Shown here: piece after piece, positions 9,701-21,581 of the stretch | How positions within the stretch are numbered: position 1 is the first letter of the stretch | How the letters are laid out: each line of letters opens with the position of its first letter | Origin: Solicoccozyma terricola | Taxonomy: Eukaryota > Basidiomycota > Tremellomycetes > Filobasidiales > Piskurozymaceae | Direction: 5' to 3' | Length of the DNA stretch: 64,000 bases | Assembly (NCBI GenBank): GCA_001600875.1 | Contig: BCLD01000013.1 | Coordinates: 231,408 to 295,407, forward strand | Notes under the pieces: generated by a model | Databases searched by the model: none | The model's input: the letters and a program-made list of their open reading frames with translations, nothing else | Told to the model about the DNA's origin: nothing | Made by a program: the position numbers and the translations under genes

Positions 9701-12109
9701 ATGCCTTCCGCGGACGTCGATCCGGCACCTGCCGAGGAGTTTGAAATGACTTCTGCAAATGTTGGAACGTCCCCTGTTGAACATCGACGAAACTCCTCTC
9801 ATTCTCGAAGGACGATCACCCTTCATCGTGGATCATCTAGCGTGCTCTTTGGAGGACCTTCGTCACCTCGCGCAGTGTTGCGTTCAAACCCATTTGACGG
9901 AGATGCCGTTCCCAAGTCGCCAGGACGACTGCACTCGTTTTTGATACATGATGATCCAATGGGTGGGACAGAGACGGTGGAGGTGCCTGACTTCAGTGGA
10001 ATGCTAGGTCTATCTACCGAGCCGGATGATAACTATGAGATAAGTCGGAATATGAAAAGCGATTGGAAGAGAAAACTGTTTCTGCTTATGGAGGAACCGA
10101 GTAGTAGCAGTGAGGCTTTCTTAGTACATATCGCGGTGACCGTGGCTATCTTGGCTAGGTGAGTGTGGAGATGTAGACCGAGGAGGAACGTGTGCTAATG
10201 ACCTCGCTGATCGTCGCAGCGCCCTCTTCACGATATTATCAACCCTCCCGTCGTTTCATACGGATCCTCGGTCGACAAGAACATTATTTGGGTTAGATAC
10301 CATGATAGTTGTCCTATTCACTATCGAGTGAGTATTAGACATCTCTTCAGAACAGAGATCAAACATGCTGACGCTGAGTGTCTTAGATACCTCGCTCGTG
10401 TGAGGCACCGTCTGTCCATTCTACTTCGGTTCAAACTGAACTGGCATTCACAATACAGATACTGGCTCATTCGGACTCGTGGCGGATGTGCTGGAAGTGG
10501 GGATCCAGTACGTATCTCCTACAATAGAAAGGATGACATCACCTAACGTCTGTTGCATTTCTAGGCTTCTTTGCGCTGCTGGATCTGCTCGCTATTCTGC
10601 CTTACTACGTTGAGGTGGTTTTGCATCAGGATACTGTGAGTATTGTTACGTTATTTCTTGGGTATCTTGCTCTTCGCTGATAACCTTCGCAAACTTTCGC
10701 AAACTTGCCAGACCACTCTCTTCCGATTTTCCATCCTACGAACTTTTCGACTCCTTCGAGTTTTCCGAGCGTTCAAATACCAGAATCAGATGCTATTGTA
10801 AGCTTGCCCTGGTCATTCGGATAATCTTATCGCTAAATACATTTGGGATGTAACAGCACCATTGAAGCGATGTACGTCGCCACACACAAATCCAAAGACG
10901 CCCTCTTGGCGCTTTCGTTCTTTCTTGGAATGGCTTTGGTCGTATTTTCTACTTTGATCTATTTCGCTGAGAGAGGAACGTGGGATGCCAACTTGGGGAC
11001 ATTTGTCAATGCGGACGGTATGTTTTTTTCTTTTTGGGCAGCTTGGACAGGTAGAAAAGAAAGTCTGATGCAATGATGCATTGGTCTTGTAGGCGACCCA
11101 TCGCAATTCGATTCAATACCTTCGGCGGCTTGGTTTGTGCTTGTTAGTGAGTCGATGAATGTATTTCGAGAGTCGATGATAGCTGCTCACGTCCATCCCA
11201 CTCATAGCAATTACTACTGTGTGTCAAATGAGAGTCACAACATTGGTATGAAGTACTGATTCCATCCTTTTCTCTCGTGACCGCATGTCATCAGGTCGGG
11301 TGAGTCTACGACCCGTTCGAGATTCCTTTTGAGACATCTGACATCAGTCCTCATCAGCTACGGCGAAATCATCCCTCGATCCATTATGGGCCGCCTAATC
11401 ACTGTACCTTTACTCGTCTTTGGCCTTCTGCTCATCGCTCTACCCAGTTTCGTACTAGGCCGCAATTTTGCGATAGTCTTCGACGCTATGCAGAATCAGG
11501 CTATGAACAAGGTGAGTTAGATTCGTTTTCTAGACGGTCTTTCCTCCAAACCTCACCTCTTCATGACAGGTCCAATCCGTCGGTCCCACACCTCGTGAAT
11601 CTATCGATGCTCTCTCAACAACTTTACACGCCGCCCACTCCACGGCTACGAACGCGGTAGCTGGCCCATCCGTCATGCGCAGTAACTCTCCACATGCGAT
11701 GTTATTCAGACCGGGTCAAACTTCGCCCAAGGGAGCGTATGATTCCCTGCCGGGCATGGAGAGAGATGTTGGTAGTGGAATGGAGGGACAGAGTGGTGGT
11801 ACAAGGGAGGGCAAGCAGGAGAATAAGGACCTGACGAATAAGAAATTGGCTAGAAATCAGCAGGTGAGTTTTCCCGTCACCATGATTCTTCGCCTCGTAC
11901 TAGCTGGAAGAAACGTCCACTAATTGTCTTCTATGCAATAGGTTCTCCTCAATCAAATAGAATCTCTTAAAGCAGTAGTCGATCGACAAGACATCATGTT
12001 GACCCGCATCATGTCAGCGTTGGAAAGCAAGAATTCCACACTCCGAAATCGAGGGACAGGACTAGCGTTGAATGGTGTAGCAGCCGAGCCGGATACGGAA
12101 GCTCAATAA
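9701..12109 (+). CDS. voltage-gated potassium channel (Kv type)
   Basis: Thirteen exons: 9701-10158, 10220-10327, 10387-10399, 10459-10507, 10565-10635, 10712-10797, 10857-11017, 11093-11146, 11208-11218, 11295-11299, 11358-11511, 11570-11863 and 11942-12109; 543 aa. Features in order: a Ser/Arg-rich cytosolic N-terminus; S1 (HIAVTVAILAS...); S2 (MIVVLFTIEYLAR); S3 (FFALLDLLAILPYYVEV); an S4 sensor with spaced Arg (FSILRTFRLLRVFRAFKYQ); S5; a pore helix (SIPSAAWFVLVTITT) with filter TVGYGE; S6 (VPLLVFGLLLIALPSFVLGRNF); and a C-terminal coiled coil (QVLLNQIESLKAVV). All four hallmark parts are present, so K+ selectivity and voltage gating at a membrane are well supported by family knowledge. 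Three exons are tiny (13, 11 and 5 nt). The 5 nt exon supplies the filter's Val and part of its first Gly. Confidence 0.88.
11295..11299 (+). other. 5-nt microexon inside the selectivity filter
   Basis: The bases GTCGG sit between a perfect TCAG acceptor and a GTGAGT donor. Joined as ACT|GTC GG|C TAC they give T-V-G-Y. Leaving them out either shifts the frame or, with a donor 2 nt downstream, gives T-V-Y-G and loses an invariant filter glycine. Confidence 0.8.
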
Positions 12110-12173
12110 CCTGTACCACTATAAACAAAAAATCTTCCAAGATGCTATATCTCCGGATCCATTGCCAAATACA

Positions 12174-13334
12174 TCATATCCTTCGTCCTACTTCAATTCC
12201 GTACCTTCCCCTCTCTCTCTCGATCTCTTCTCTATCCCTCATTCCTACTCCTTTATTCCGTCTAGGCGCTTTCATATGCGTTCCATTTCCTAATCCTGGG
12301 ACTGCAGCTCCACCGTGTAATACCTGGAGTGCAGCTTTGAGCACTTGCATGTCGTTACGAGAACCTCGGATTGTAGCGGAGCAATCACGGATACCACATG
12401 CTGAGAGGAGACGATGAAGTGCTGGTGGAACAGCTAGACCAAAACCTGTTGGTGTGAGGGGGACTGATGTGAGTACTTGAGACATATCACCCGTTTGCCC
12501 GGCCGAAAAGAGAAAAGAACATATACCTGCTGGTCGACCTCGTAGGATGACGGTTGTACTACCCCATTTCGCTTCAAGTTCTTTGCCTGCTCCCCATAAT
12601 GTTCTGCCCTCGAATTTATTCACAGTGTCCATTGAGAGAACAGCTAAATTCCCCCATTCCCAATTTTTTTCATAAGATGATTTAGCTTGGGGGTTTTGAC
12701 AAATGTCAATCAAGACGTTGAAACGTACCTCTATGGAATCCACCATCTATAGCAACGGGTGCGGTGTCTCCTCTACCTTGTCCTATTCCTACGAGACCAC
12801 GGGAAGGCGATCCAACGACCATCATAGCGAAGAACGACGGCCTGGATTCGAAGAACCGAAAGATCAGTAACGACTTTTGAAAGAAGGAAAAGAGAGCCAA
12901 CGAAGAATCGAAGAGGAGAGGAAATTTTCCACATACATCTTTCCTTTCTTTGTCATGTTAGACACTCGTTTCAACACCACCGTATTCTTATACAGACCTC
13001 TCAATTCATCTGTACTCAATCCAGTGCTGGAACTAAGGATCTGCTCTTTGATCGCTGGTGAGTTCTGATCCAACAACTCGGGGTATGATGATTCCGGTAT
13101 CCTAGGGAAGAGACGACTTGGGTGGTTGATGTGTACATGTGGTGGGTTGGTGAATAGCGGGTTGGAGGTGATGATGGAAGATGAAGGGAGGTCGAGGGTT
13201 GGGATGTAGGCTGTCAGAGACGGAGCGGCGAGCTTGGTAGCTGAGGAGGAGGAAGAAGAGGAGGAGGAGGACCGCGAAGAGGAGAGAGTTGAGCGCAGGG
13301 TTGTGAGTGCGCGACGGGAAGAGGAGGATGCCAT
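12174..13334 (-). CDS. MRPS5: mitochondrial small-subunit ribosomal protein uS5m
   Basis: Four exons: 12174-12445, 12527-12643, 12729-12841 and 12937-13334; 299 aa. The N-terminus is Ser/Arg/Thr-rich without early acids, as in a mitochondrial presequence. The S5 N-domain core is visible as [15 protein letters not shown] followed by [10 protein letters not shown] and [10 protein letters not shown]. The S5 C-domain follows with [21 protein letters not shown] and [12 protein letters not shown]. The fold is that of bacterial S5, which helps form the mRNA entry site and supports decoding. The gene is convergent with the K+ channel gene, with only 64 bp between stop codons. The final charged tail is unremarkable. 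Confidence 0.9.
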
Positions 13335-13595
13335 GGTGGACGACGATGGGACTGGATAGGAGTGGTAGGTAGAGGGTAGATGGGTTCGGGGGTGAGGGGT
13401 CCTATGCCCAACTTTCCTGGTATGCTGTCCACCGTGAGAATCGCTTTATTCCCTCTATTCCCGCTGTTTCACGTGCTCGCCCCCGTCAGAGCCAGCTTGG
13501 GCCAACCTTTTTGTTCACTCACGCCCAGGACACCAGCGTGGTCTACTTGCTATCCGTCAGCTCCACCATTTCCCCCTCCTGCACATCTCCCAGCA

Positions 13596-16500
13596 ATGTC
13601 CCATCAAGCATTCTACGATCCAGATCTCACAGACGAGCTCCTCCCCGAGCCATCTATTCCTCATTACGCTGAACACCACGATGAAGAGGGAGACGAGCAA
13701 CCGAGTTATCAGGCCTATGTCAACGAGCATGGGTTGGTAGGCGAGGAAGTTGGAGAAGACGCGGAGGAGGAAGAGAAAGCAAGGAGGGAGGCGTTGGAGA
13801 GTGTTCCAGAGGATGTCAAAAAGGTGAGCATGCCAAAAAAAGCAAGGAAATTACAATCGCGTCGATGATTTACTTTGAACTCCAATTCTTTCGCATTCCT
13901 TCGTCCGCTTTCATCTCGTTACCAGTTCATCATCTCATTCCATCAAGCAATCTTATCAAACGATTCACCAGCTATCACTCAGATGTATGAATCAGGTTGG
14001 AACAAGTTGACGGCGCAATATTATTCGAATAACGAATGGCCAGAGGCGGAGGTCGTTGCTGGATTGGTGGGACATGGTGAGTTTGTTTGAAGCACAGCGA
14101 GCGTCATGGAATGGCACGTAGGAGGAGCATCCGTTTCGGAGAACGCGTCTTTGAGGGGGTGGTTAGCTGCGTTATGGGTGGAATCGAGGAGGCTAGCGTT
14201 AACGAGTTGAAATGCGCGAACTCGAAAAGAAAAAAAAAGGCCGAGGAGTATATCACTCGAAGTCGACCAAACACATGTTACCGGCCCTTGTTAGAACGAG
14301 CCATCGCTCCTCACGGTACATCGACACTGAGCCGCAATGGACCAGTTCTGAACCTTTTATGTGAAGACGCGAGCATCCGGGATTTGAACGTCGCAGACCG
14401 GGGACATTTGACCGTAGTCGCTCTGTTCGAAATTTGGTGGAGTGGACTTCTAAAGGGAATTGAAATGGAAGGAGCAGAGTCATGAAGGTCAATAGACATT
14501 ACCACGTCTTCGTAGAAAGACTTGAGAGCTCCAATGGATTCCTTATGCATTAAACATCGCGTAAAATCGGAGGAAAAACTGACACCGAATTCAATTGCTT
14601 ACCTTCGAACAGACCAGGTCTTCCTCACTCTTTATCGCGAGGTAAGCATCATCCACTAACAAGCTCTGAAACTTCTGATCTCATCCCCCACCTTCCTCTT
14701 CCCTTCCAGCTTTACTTCCGTCACGTATACGCCAAACTCGAACCGAACGTTGATGATAGGTTCCAGTCGTACGAGAACATCTGCGAGTTGTTCAACTTGT
14801 TGTTGAGTGAGTGGATTTCCAGATTGAACAGCGGGAGAGAATTGGTTCACTGATTGGGGGAATGTTGTTGAGTAGACTCGGAGTCGCCTGTTCCTCTTGA
14901 TTTGCCTATTCAGTGGCTTTGGTGAGTCGGCGTAGTATCTTCTGTACCCAGTAACCCTGACTGATTATTGTTTTCCCGAATCTTCTCAGGGACATGCTCG
15001 ATGAATTCGTCTACCAATTCCAATCCTTTGCTCAATGGAGAGAAAAGGTTAAAGCAAAATCAGAGGATGAACTTCTCATGCTCTCTGAGAACAGTCAAGT
15101 TTGGTCATGTTATTCCGTCCTCAACGTGTTGTACTCGCTGGTACAGAAGAGTAAGATCAATGAGCAGTTGAAGGCTGAGAAGGAGGGCGCTAGTGCTGAG
15201 GAGGTTGCGTGAGTGACGTTTTTGCATTGTTGTAGATGCTGTGATAGCTAATACCCAGTCGCGACGATTTCAGCGAGATCGGCGGCGAGTACGGGTCAAA
15301 GCCATTGTACCGAAACCTCGGGTACTTTTCCTTGATCTGCTTGTTGAGGGTACATGTCCTGCTCGGTGACCCAACTCGTGAGTGGGAGAATTGTCTTCGC
15401 TTCAAGACCCTCGATCTGACTTCGAGAATTCTCTCAGTGGCTCTGCAAACCATGGCCGACGTCGAGTTGACCAGCAAGGCAATGCTCACTCGCATCACCG
15501 CCTGTCATGTGGGTGCCTGTGCGACAGTTCTCATCCACCAGATTCCCTGACAAGGCTTCTCTCACAGGTTGCCACATACTACCACATCGGATTCGCCTAC
15601 ATGGCCCTCGGTCGTTACCCTGACGCCATCAAGATCTTCATCGCCGTCCTCATCTTCTTCAACCGAATGAAGCAATACCACACCCGGAGCTACCAGTACG
15701 GTTCGGTGAGTGCAGTAGTCCTGGCGTCAATTCTGATTGGCCGGCTCTGACCTAAACAACCAATCGCCACCAGATCGCCAAGCAGTGCGAGAGGATGTAC
15801 GCGCTCCTTGCCATCTGCACCACCTTGTCTCCAGGTCCATCCGATGAGGGTATCATGACCATCGTCAAGGAGCATTACGGTGATCAGTTGTCGGCGATGC
15901 AGCGTGGCGGGTGAGTGCGATAATGTCCGCCTGCAAAGTTGTGCCCTGTTGACACTGCTCTTCTCCGTAGCCCCGAGGCTCTCCCCGTCTTCCGCGAGCT
16001 CTTCCTCGGCGCCTGCCCCAAATTCCTCTCTCCCATCTCCCCACCGTACGAGGATCACGAGCAGCTCGCACTCTGGGTCGCTGACCCACCCGTAGACGCC
16101 CACTCCCGTCACGTTGACCTGTTCCTCGCCGACGTCACCTCTCAACTCTCCGTCCCAACCATGCGCTCCTTCCTCAAGCTTTACACGTCCATCGACGCCG
16201 GCAAGCTTGCCTCTTTCCTCGACGAGGACGAGGAGAGCGTTTTGGAGAAGATGATGAACTTGAAGAATGCATCGCGGACGTTTGGTCACAAGCAGGGTGA
16301 GGGTACATTGTTGGATGGTGAGAGGCTGGTGACCAACAACTTGGATTTCTCGATCGACGGGGTGAGTGGGGAGCACGTTTCGGAGAAACCTGCATCAGCC
16401 GCTAACGACAGTTTTTCGCCCGCAGTCCATGGTCCACATCGCCGAGACCACAACCAACAGGCGGTATGCTGGATTCTTCATCAGGTGGGCCCTTGTCTTC

Positions 16501-16748
16501 CCCTGCCACCAGAAACCCCCTTACTGACACACCCGTAATACAGAAACGCGGAACACGCACAACGCGTCTTTGATGGCATCCGCTCTTCGCCGCTCCCAAT
16601 CCCGCGATCGGCTACTACGGCGCCATCTGCTGCTGCACAAGGTCAAAAGGGCGGAGACCGCCCACGAGGAGGTGCTGGTGGACGTGGAGGTGCTGCTAAT
16701 GCGGGAAAGCCGGCTGCTACGCGGACAAATGCATGGGGTTCCAAGTAG
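13596..16748 (+). CDS. translation initiation factor eIF3 subunit l
   Basis: Thirteen exons: 13596-13823, 13926-14076, 14613-14641, 14710-14806, 14876-14921, 14990-15208, 15274-15377, 15438-15508, 15568-15705, 15774-15910, 15971-16361, 16426-16484 and 16544-16748; 624 aa. It begins with an acidic stretch, then the family core ([60 protein letters not shown]). A TPR-like region follows ([21 protein letters not shown]), then a PCI domain ([25 protein letters not shown]) and a Gly/Arg/Ala-rich tail. eIF3l belongs to the eIF3 octameric core that binds the 40S subunit. Most introns are 55-110 nt, but the second is 536 nt. The neighbouring uS5m gene is divergent. Confidence 0.93.
14077..14612 (+). 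other. unusually long intron of the eIF3l gene
   Basis: The intron is 536 nt, against 50-110 nt for its neighbours. The bounds are firm because [11 protein letters not shown] is restored across it. It carries a pol III B-box-like sequence on the minus strand (about 14381-14394), but no foldable tRNA, and I found no clear C/D-box pair. It may hold an unrecognised RNA or be plain sequence. Confidence 0.6.
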
Positions 16749-17561
16749 TTGTTTGTTATGCTACATGCGGATTACATCATTTCACTTTCTGTCCACGAAA
16801 TTCTGCAATTCTGCAAGTCTATTCGGTACTTTTCCAACTACCGTAATAAGGTGGCCTGTCGTTCCAAGTCTTTGAACGGACGGTGCACCAAAACAACTGA
16901 TCCGTGGCCTCGCTTGACGATTTACATTGGACGGGAAGGATAATGGGATTAAGAAGATGCGTTTTCGGACCGGTATAATCGTACAAATTTAAGGTCAAGC
17001 CCTCGATCGTCTGTTGTGTTTCAATTGAAGTGTTTGCGGTGGTCGCGGGGACGTTGACCCCTCTCTGGCTTTAAATCGCCCTACAGAAAATGTATGTGCG
17101 GTATTCGTCAGAGGCTCTCTCGTTGAGTCTCGGAACTGAGATCCCGTAGAATATGTGGTGGACGCATGGTCCCTGCTCTAACCCACCATTCACACAGTTA
17201 TCACCGGACATAGCACCTTCTGTTCGTCTGGTACTTCCCCACCATCTCTCAAACGACTAGGCAGCGTATGATCCCCGTTGTTAAAACCACACATCTCCGC
17301 AACTGTGGCTGGTGAAAACTCTAGGTGCTGCTCGTCTGGGAAGGCCAACAATCATCATAGAAGCCCAAGTACGTACTTCTCTGATACGCCACACTACAAT
17401 CTTCCGACCATCCATGATCCATGCTCCACTTTCATATTTATACCTCATCGTCCCCATCGGGAGAGCGGCTGTCGTAACCGTTCCCGCCGTAGCGTATTCG
17501 CCATAACCATCCGCATAACCATCCGCATTCCCGCTCTATTGCGACCGACTGTCCACTGGCC
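16749..17561. other. convergent intergenic region, no gene seen
   Basis: About 810 bp between the ends of the eIF3l gene and the next minus-strand gene. Short open frames here lack gene-like composition or splice structure, and no tRNA or repeat stands out. Confidence 0.5.
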
Positions 17562-18520
17562 CTAGGTGCCAGGTTTCTTCAGTGAGAGGTCAGAAAATTC
17601 AGAGCGGTGGAGATATCTGCTCAAACCTTTCAAAAACGCTACAAGCTCTTTAAATCTTGGACTGTCGTTGTAAGATGTGGTGATTTCCAAATCCTGGAGC
17701 TCCTGTTTTAGGAAATTTGAGCACTCCAAGAAGTCGTTTGCGTCGGGGACTTGATCCCATTTGTCGTACCAGCCTGAGGCTGAGCCTCACTCCAAACGCG
17801 TCGATTGTTGTACTCACGTGGGAATCCCTGGTCGCGCCATTATTTAATTGTCAGCGCTTACTACACAAATTTGAGGATGGCACTCACCGAGTCACGGAAG
17901 AGAAGGTAAAGAATAAGGTGGGCATCATCAAGGGTCGACATGAGTTTGCTACCCGCATTACCTCTGTTTTCGAGAACTGTTGTAACATTGGGGAAGAGGC
18001 AAAGATCTTGTTGGTATTGTTGCGGGTGGGTGCTTGGCGTAGGTGACGTTGTCACAAGGCTCTTGCGTATACAGATGAACATCGGAACAAACAGCTTCAG
18101 CACCTTCATGAATCGCTCCCGGACGACCTCACTGCCTTGTTCGTGGCCGTGGCGTCGTCCCTTATGGATGTTCTTGTTTACCCTCGAGGCTTGGGACCGG
18201 CGAATCGAGGATCGCCGGGTTGAGTGGTCGCCCGAGCCGCTTTGTGTCCCCGTTGGTGTTCTCGTTGTATAGGCTCTATTTGATTCGTAGTCACCTGTAG
18301 GGTCACCGCTCTGAGTGTTGGAAGAATCTCCTCTCAGTTGTCCTCTCCTCGTGTCGGCAAGGCTTCCAAGGCTTCCGTTGAAAGTTGGGAATCCTTCGAA
18401 AGTTGAGAATCCTTCTCCAGACCGGTCGAAGCTATCTTGAGTGGATTGAGCAGGTTCAGACTCGCCACTTCCGAACAAACTATCAAGTAGCTGTTTTTGG
18501 TTCTGAGCGGCTGATACCAT
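17562..18520 (-). CDS. hypothetical protein, possible lineage-specific family member A
   Basis: Exons 17562-17773, 17818-17827 (10 nt) and 17888-18520; 284 aa. The first ~130 residues are Ser/Gly/Thr/Arg-rich with a short internal repeat (FSTFEGFPTF). The remainder looks folded: RFMKVLKLFVPMFICI, then LYLLFRDSGFPRWYDKWDQV, then a helical end with FKELVAFLKGLSRYL. The microexon is needed to carry the frame from LFRDS into WYDKWDQ. I do not recognise the family. Its layout (disordered start, then a helical C-terminal half) resembles the next minus-strand gene at 19063-20057, and weak local similarity (RFxxxLxxxxPI and RFxExxxxLxxL) suggests the two may be diverged tandem duplicates. Confidence 0.6.
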
Positions 18521-19062
18521 TGTTCAGAAGGTGGGATGTTATTCTTGTGTCCGGGTGATGGAGTCGTGCAGAGGCGTGATATGGAGGAGTGTGAGATTTG
18601 CAGAGTAAGTGGGAGCTTAGAAGTCGTCAAACGGGAAGTCGAAAATGAACAGCGACAAGAAGTGAATTGTTTGGATGAAGTATAGTGAGGTGGTCGCTGG
18701 GTGCCACTCTCCTTTCTACATCCCATGATATATTACTGCTCCTTTCATCACCCAACTCCGCCATGCTCTCACCCTTGCCACCGACCGACCAGGCAATTGT
18801 TGGACATCCCCCCTCAGTAGCTGCTACTACCGCCTAGGCGACCCCTCGAGGGTATCAAGTAGGTCGTGCTAGGAGAACTCTGAGTTGGTCCACTGGCGCG
18901 GTACAACCAATACATGTTGAACAAGCTATTACAGTGAGAACACAATACAGGCATGACCAAAGTTGAGAATGAAACCAAAATATTGTGTCGAGGTTGGAAA
19001 TGAACAGAAGAACAAGAGAAGGAGAGGAGGAGAGAAGGAGAGACGGAGATAAAGTTGTTGAC
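18521..19062. other. intergenic region between two minus-strand hypothetical genes
   Basis: This region should hold the promoter of the 17562-18520 gene and the 3'UTR of the next gene. Nothing else was recognised. Confidence 0.4.
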
Positions 19063-20057
19063 TCAGACGTCGCCGAAGCCCAACCTAGTGCGACCAACCT
19101 CCTCTTCTTTCCTGTCTCTGTTACCCTCCTCTCGATCCCTCTTATAAATCTGCCAATACTTCTCGCCGGCTTCGTATCTGTCTTCCCCCGGTTGTTCCGG
19201 GGGATTCTGACCTACAAGTAGCTGACTAGGGTGCTTCGGCTTTCGACACAGTGATTCCAATGCTTTGATGGCTTCCTGGAATCTTTGTATCCAATTGGGT
19301 GCGGAAGCTGGAGCACGAATTGCGGAAAGTCTGCTATGTAAACCGGAACTGAGATCTTTCAAATTCAACGCCGAATCGCTGGCCAGGACGTTGCTTTCCC
19401 ATTGAAGGGAGAGAAATAGGCGATCAACATTCGTTTGATCCTTTAAGCCCTGTGCTCACTATCATCCATCAGCATCACCGCTCCAAATGAGTGGAGGAGG
19501 ACACTCACCATAGCGAAACATTCACTTCTGAGGTCTGTAGATATCTTCCGGACCGAATTCTCAACCAATATATTTAACTCCTTAGGTTCATCGACCTTTT
19601 CAAGTGAAAGAACCACATGTTCAAGCAGCTGAACATACTCATTAAGAGGTAACCTTGACGGGTACTTTACCAGACTGCAGTGCACATAGGCCATGATTGG
19701 AATGCATGTTTCCAGCATCCCCACAAAGCGTACCCGGTCATCACAATTTGATGCACTTGTGGCCCCTAAATAGAACCACTCCAAGTCTTTGGATGTAGCT
19801 GAGGTGGTTATTGGGTCCACCCCTGAGGGGCAACTACCTGCATAAGAACCCCCTGCAGATCTCTCATCCGTAGCCACTCCAGTCTGCGTGGGAGTGGCAG
19901 TTACACCTTGTGAGTAGCCACTCTGTGTAAGATAGCTGCCATTGTGGCAGGTGGCTGTTTGGTAATAGGAGTAGTCTATTTCTCCTGGGACCGAGACAGT
20001 ATGCCAATTAGTGCCTGACGATAGAGGAGCAGTCGTGTCTTGGTTGTATTGTGACAT
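19063..20057 (-). CDS. hypothetical protein, possible lineage-specific family member B
   Basis: Exons 19063-19449 and 19509-20057; 311 aa. The start at 20057 has a CACC context; an upstream in-frame ATG at 20210 is possible. The first ~100 residues are Tyr/Ser/Gly/Thr-rich. They are followed by a helical part (RVRFVGMLETCIPIMAYVHC, LLEHVVLSLEKVDEP) and a final part with WIQRFQEAIKALESLC and a charged tail. No known domain was recognised. It lies directly upstream of family member A on the same strand and is divergent from the CENP-A gene with a 496 bp gap. A function cannot be assigned from sequence. Confidence 0.6.
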
Positions 20058-20553
20058 GGTGACGAGGCTTGAATGTCTTGGTGTGATGATGTGGTGACTG
20101 GTGGTGGTCTGTGCAAGTTGGTTGTTGGTTACGGGGATGAGAATATGCTGTTGTTGTTGTAGGATTGGATATTTGCGATGAAGCATAGTGAGGTGAACAT
20201 CCAATGACATCCCCCTCCTTCACCCTTCTTATATACCCTATACTCTTCCTTTCATCCCCCTTGCACCTTTCATCCACCCTGAGCACCCTTTCGCCACCGA
20301 CCAGGAACGCGGACATCGTGACCTTCTGTCCGTCGATGTCCGTCATTCCAGCCATCTGGTCCGAACGCGTCGTCGGCACATGGGTGATGGATGGATGGAT
20401 GGTATTGCGAACAGGGAACAGCGTACAATACATCCCTAACAGCTCACCCCACATACCACCCCCACCCCCCGCCACCCCCCAACCACCCCCCGTCCTCCTT
20501 ATCCCCACTCACCCCGTCTCACAACCCGTCAAACTTTCGATTTCCAGCGCACA
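20058..20553. other. divergent promoter region of hypothetical gene B and CENP-A
   Basis: C-rich, pyrimidine-rich tracts lie near 20420-20530 immediately upstream of the CENP-A start. No further gene is evident. Confidence 0.4.
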
Positions 20554-21581
20554 ATGGCTCGCTCAGTCGCAGGTACACCGAGAGGTAAAGCTGCTCGTTC
20601 AGCTCGTAAAAGTACAGGTGGGAAAGCACCAAGGAAGAATATCAATATGAATAGAGCACAAGTTCCAGTTCTACAACCTGCAGCAGGTGGGTTATTTTAC
20701 CCGTGGTTGGGGGGGGGGGGGGCTATGCGGGATATTTGAAAGGGGGCTTTCCGGAGACGCGAAGGATGGAGATACTGATTATACACACAACACTCTGCAC
20801 AACCGTCCATCCATCCATCCATCCATCCACCCGTACACCTCACCCTTTCCCTCTTCCCTCTCTGTCCTCAGAACGAGCAAAAAAACGATATAGACCAGGA
20901 ACAGTAGCACTTCGAGAAATCCGTCGATATCAAAAATCAACAGATCTTTTATTAGCGAAATTACCATTTAGTCGTGTTGTGAGTCCCTCCCTCCCCTCCC
21001 CCAGGGGGCCTCATCCTTATTCTTGTCTACCGGTTTGACATGGATGGGAAAGGAACTAATGTCGAGTTGGGTGTGGGGGTATTTTGTTTTTTTCCTTTGG
21101 AGGGAGGTTAGGTTAGAGAGGTTACGGAGGAATTAGGACCTGGTGGGATTATGAGATGGCAATCTACGGCATTGATGGCTTTACAGGAAGCGACTGGTGA
21201 GTTTTTGGAAAGTGTTTTGGGGTTTTCCCAGGAAAAAAAACCTTGGCTATTTGTGAGGGACAACTGATGGTTTGTTGGATCTCCTGTTTTTCATTTTAAT
21301 GTATATTGTTGTTGTTTACAGAGGCATATCTGGTACATTTATTCGAAGATGCGTGAGTTCAAGCTGAAAGAACCATACATAATATCATATCATTGGATTA
21401 AAATAACCTAACAATGTGCTTATTCCAACCCCTCACTCTCAATCTTTGGTTTTGAAAAACAAAAACAAAAACAAAAAATAACAGCAACCTATGCGCTATC
21501 CATGCGAAACGAGTTACTATCATGCAGAAGGATATTCAATTAGCGAGACGGATTCGAGGACCGTGGGCTGGATTAGGATGA
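20554..21581 (+). CDS. CSE4: centromeric histone H3 variant CENP-A
   Basis: Five exons: 20554-20686, 20872-20978, 21112-21196, 21322-21352 and 21485-21581; 150 aa. The histone fold is clear: [22 protein letters not shown], then [45 protein letters not shown], and [21 protein letters not shown] rather than canonical H3 is indicated by the lengthened loop 1 ([10 protein letters not shown]), Trp after the loop, LVHLFED, and the ending GLG. Unusually for a CENP-A, the N-terminal tail retains an H3-like block ([12 protein letters not shown]) matching H3 positions 7-18. The protein replaces H3 in centromeric nucleosomes and directs kinetochore assembly. Intron 1 holds a 14-nt G tract and CCAT repeats. 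Confidence 0.93.

Noticed and set aside
14381..14394. tRNA-like sequence on the minus strand in the eIF3l intron
   Set aside because: GTTCAAATCC matches a B box, but the flanking bases do not form a T stem, and no acceptor, D or anticodon arms could be paired.
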